Below, piece after piece: positions 61,801-64,000 of a stretch of 64,000 nucleotides of DNA; position 1 is the first letter of the stretch, and each line of letters starts with the position of its first letter. The notes below the pieces were generated by a model that saw only the letters and a list, made by a program, of their open reading frames with translations, was not told the origin of the DNA and searched no databases. A program made the position numbers and the translations under genes. The stretch spans positions 24,554,599 to 24,618,598 of the forward strand of contig NC_088309.1 in assembly GCF_910592395.1 (NCBI RefSeq), in the 5' to 3' direction. Source of the stretch: Lineus longissimus (lineage: Eukaryota; Nemertea; Pilidiophora; Heteronemertea; Lineidae).

Positions 61801-64000
61801 TGACCCATGCATACCGATAGGTTGTTGAGAAATCATTTATTAAGTAATAGAGACGACGTCCTGTGCTTAGCTAGAATGGAGGTCGACCAATGTCGTTCGG
61901 GATGCGAGGACCCCGAACGCCTCAAAGTGAAAAAAACCCAGCCAAGTTACAAAAATCAAATGCTGGTCACCGCTACAAGTCGCCGAGGAAAGGAAATTTG
62001 CTCGAAGATTGCTTAGCTTATAACCATCTCTGCCAACACTCTACCATTACGTCACCAGAAGAGCTGACTCGGATTATCATTCTAAAGATCTCATGTTTGA
62101 TCTCTGTCGGAGTACCAACAGTAGCTCCTGTATTAAATAAGTCTGATTGAGGTTCACTCTGACATTGTATATATTCTTAACACCCGGTAGAAAGCCAGCC
62201 GAAGATGCTAATACTTACCGAGTCTGTTTGATTGGTGTGTCTGGGCGATTCTTCGAATGGTACATGGAAAGAAAGCAAAGGCGAATTACTAAGTAGTCCA
62301 CCAGACCGCTCAGATACTAAACGAAGCATCGCCCTTCCATACGAAGTGCAAACCCAATATTAGATGATTCTATACATGGAATATTTTTAAGAGACTGTCA
62401 CTCCGAACTAACGGCTTTCTCCCTCTCGGAATAGGATTAATCTGGAGAGAACACTCCTGGCTTTCAAAGCAATGACATGTCGGAAGAGAATACAACGCGA
62501 TTATAATATGTAGGCCTTACTTGAAAAACTCTCTGAGAAAGTGATTATATCATTGTCCATTGATCCTCAGAAATAATGGCTTATACGTAAAGAAATACAG
62601 AGCTGTGAGCGTCTGTTTTAAAAAAAACCGCGTCCTGTTCGTTTGTATGGCTACGTATTGTGTTTCCTTAGCGTATCATGACTGCCAGGAGGAATTAGGG
62701 CTGCGCAATAGAAAGATGCTGTATACCATGTGCCTGTGTCACTTGGCGCAGAATCAGGGACAAGTAGAAAAATGCAACGTTTTTGGTGGCATCATTGTCT
62801 TGTCATCAAGAGCACACTTCACTGCCTCTTGCATAGTGCTTCCTCTTGGCTAATTAACTCCACAGGATTAGATACCCAGTAGAGCGTTGATTGCGTTGCT
62901 CTCTTATTTGCGGCGTTATTACCAACAAGGGAGTTCTTATTTTTTTATTGCAGATGTGCTAATAAGTCTTATCATCTACATACTATTCTCTCGGATACAA
63001 ACGCATACGTGTGACAAAATGATATATACATACAGGCTAATACACAAGAACGTTACGAACATTACTGTGGTGAATATCATCACTATTATTGATGAAGGAA
63101 ATAAAACGGTTGTCAGAGTTTTCATTTCAAATTATAGTCAGTCCGGTAGATCCGTGCAGAGTAAATAAAGTCCTCCATGAAATGATCATTTATTGGTGTA
63201 CTATCTCTAGCGTCCGGCGGGTCCGGCCGATCGTTGTGGTTCTGATGATCCCTAGCCCCCCGGAGGACACCTGCAGACATTGACCCAGGGTGGTACTGCT
63301 CTACACCAACATTCCCTTTCCGTCCTCAACTCAACACCACGTTGTTTGCAGTCTGATTACAGGTAGCTGCCTCGCTAGGATCGATGAAGTGATTAACCAT
63401 GACAACTTTTGTCAACAACCAGAGATATGTGCGATGGGTAATTGCTTCTTACTTTCTTTGTCACTGTCTTTCCGCGGTTGATTGTGCTATCATAGAAGTA
63501 GCAACCCACCAACACCGTTGTCGTAACCTGTTTCTAGGTACATGTATAGCTACAATTTCCGACCAAATGTCTGGGAATTGTGTTTTCTGTGACGGCTAGT
63601 AGAATCATGGTGTTGGACACTGCGCTTTTACTTCTCAAAGCACTGACAGACATCCCTAGCAATTGATAGAAATCTTTACTTGGTTGAAGCAATATATACT
63701 ATAGTACAAATGACCTGAAAAACATCACCAAAAAGTGCGACTGTGAATATCATTTCGAGAAAAGCATACTCGAAACCAACAGATTTCTAGCATGATTATT
63801 GACAAAGCCCTCACATAGTGCTACTAAGCAACTTGAGCATTTTGCTCACAAAGATATTAAGTTATGAAAACATCAATGGCTTCCCGTCGACTATTTTTGA
63901 AGCCTTGCATGGCATTGTAAAAATCCTACGAAGATTTTCGAAGAATAATCACATCTGCATGCAGGAAATAAGTTAGAATCAACTCTTTATAAGGAACACC
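58816..64000. other. No recognised gene
   Basis: Several frames of 60-100 codons on both strands without motifs (for example 59016-59264, 60452-60727, 61890-62150, 62560-62853). Base composition and stop density look non-coding. No RNA gene was recognised. Confidence 0.5.

Overview
The window is animal (metazoan) nuclear DNA. Genes have spliceosomal introns with GT/AG borders, introns are mostly 0.3-2 kb, coding density is low, and the families are animal ones: a neuropeptide-type GPCR, a Kv channel, a Golgi carbohydrate sulfotransferase and UBE2L3-type ubiquitin-conjugating enzymes. A pacifastin-type secreted protein and a very strong excess of the octamer TACATGTA suggest an invertebrate, perhaps a lophotrochozoan. 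The phylum cannot be fixed from the sequence alone.

Layout: 1-4.4 kb, no recognised gene. 4.45-5.3 kb (+), single-exon secreted protein with three pacifastin-like domains. 6.4-8.55 kb (+), three-exon voltage-gated K+ channel. 9.4-11.5 kb (+), three-exon carbohydrate sulfotransferase. About 13.0-24.0 kb (-), a CNBD2-like gene with two cyclic-nucleotide-binding folds, two alternative first exons and two alternative last exons; a ~420 bp foldback element sits beside one of the last exons. 25.9-26.1 kb, second foldback element. 27.9-31.1 kb, two UBE2L3-type E2 genes in head-to-head orientation sharing a ~380 bp promoter. 34.4-39.0 kb (-), seven-exon gamma-butyrobetaine dioxygenase-like gene. 41.4-42.5 kb, repeats (SINE, MITE-like element, 108 bp tandem array). 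44.3-46.7 kb (-), two-exon class A GPCR. 46.7-58.4 kb, long gene-poor stretch with one degenerate minisatellite. 58.4 kb, broken fragment of a Ulp1/C48-type protease, probably from a transposable element, next to a SINE-like sequence. 58.8-64 kb, nothing recognised.

The genes do not form one pathway; this is ordinary gene order in an animal genome. Exon models were built by hand from splice signals and reading phase. For the Kv, sulfotransferase, CNBD2-like, both E2 and BBOX-like genes, every proposed junction keeps frame and rebuilds a family motif. The most unusual items are the mirrored duplication of the first and last exons of the CNBD2-like gene, the mosaic divergence of the paired E2 genes, and the Kv channel and GPCR that have lost several canonical functional residues.
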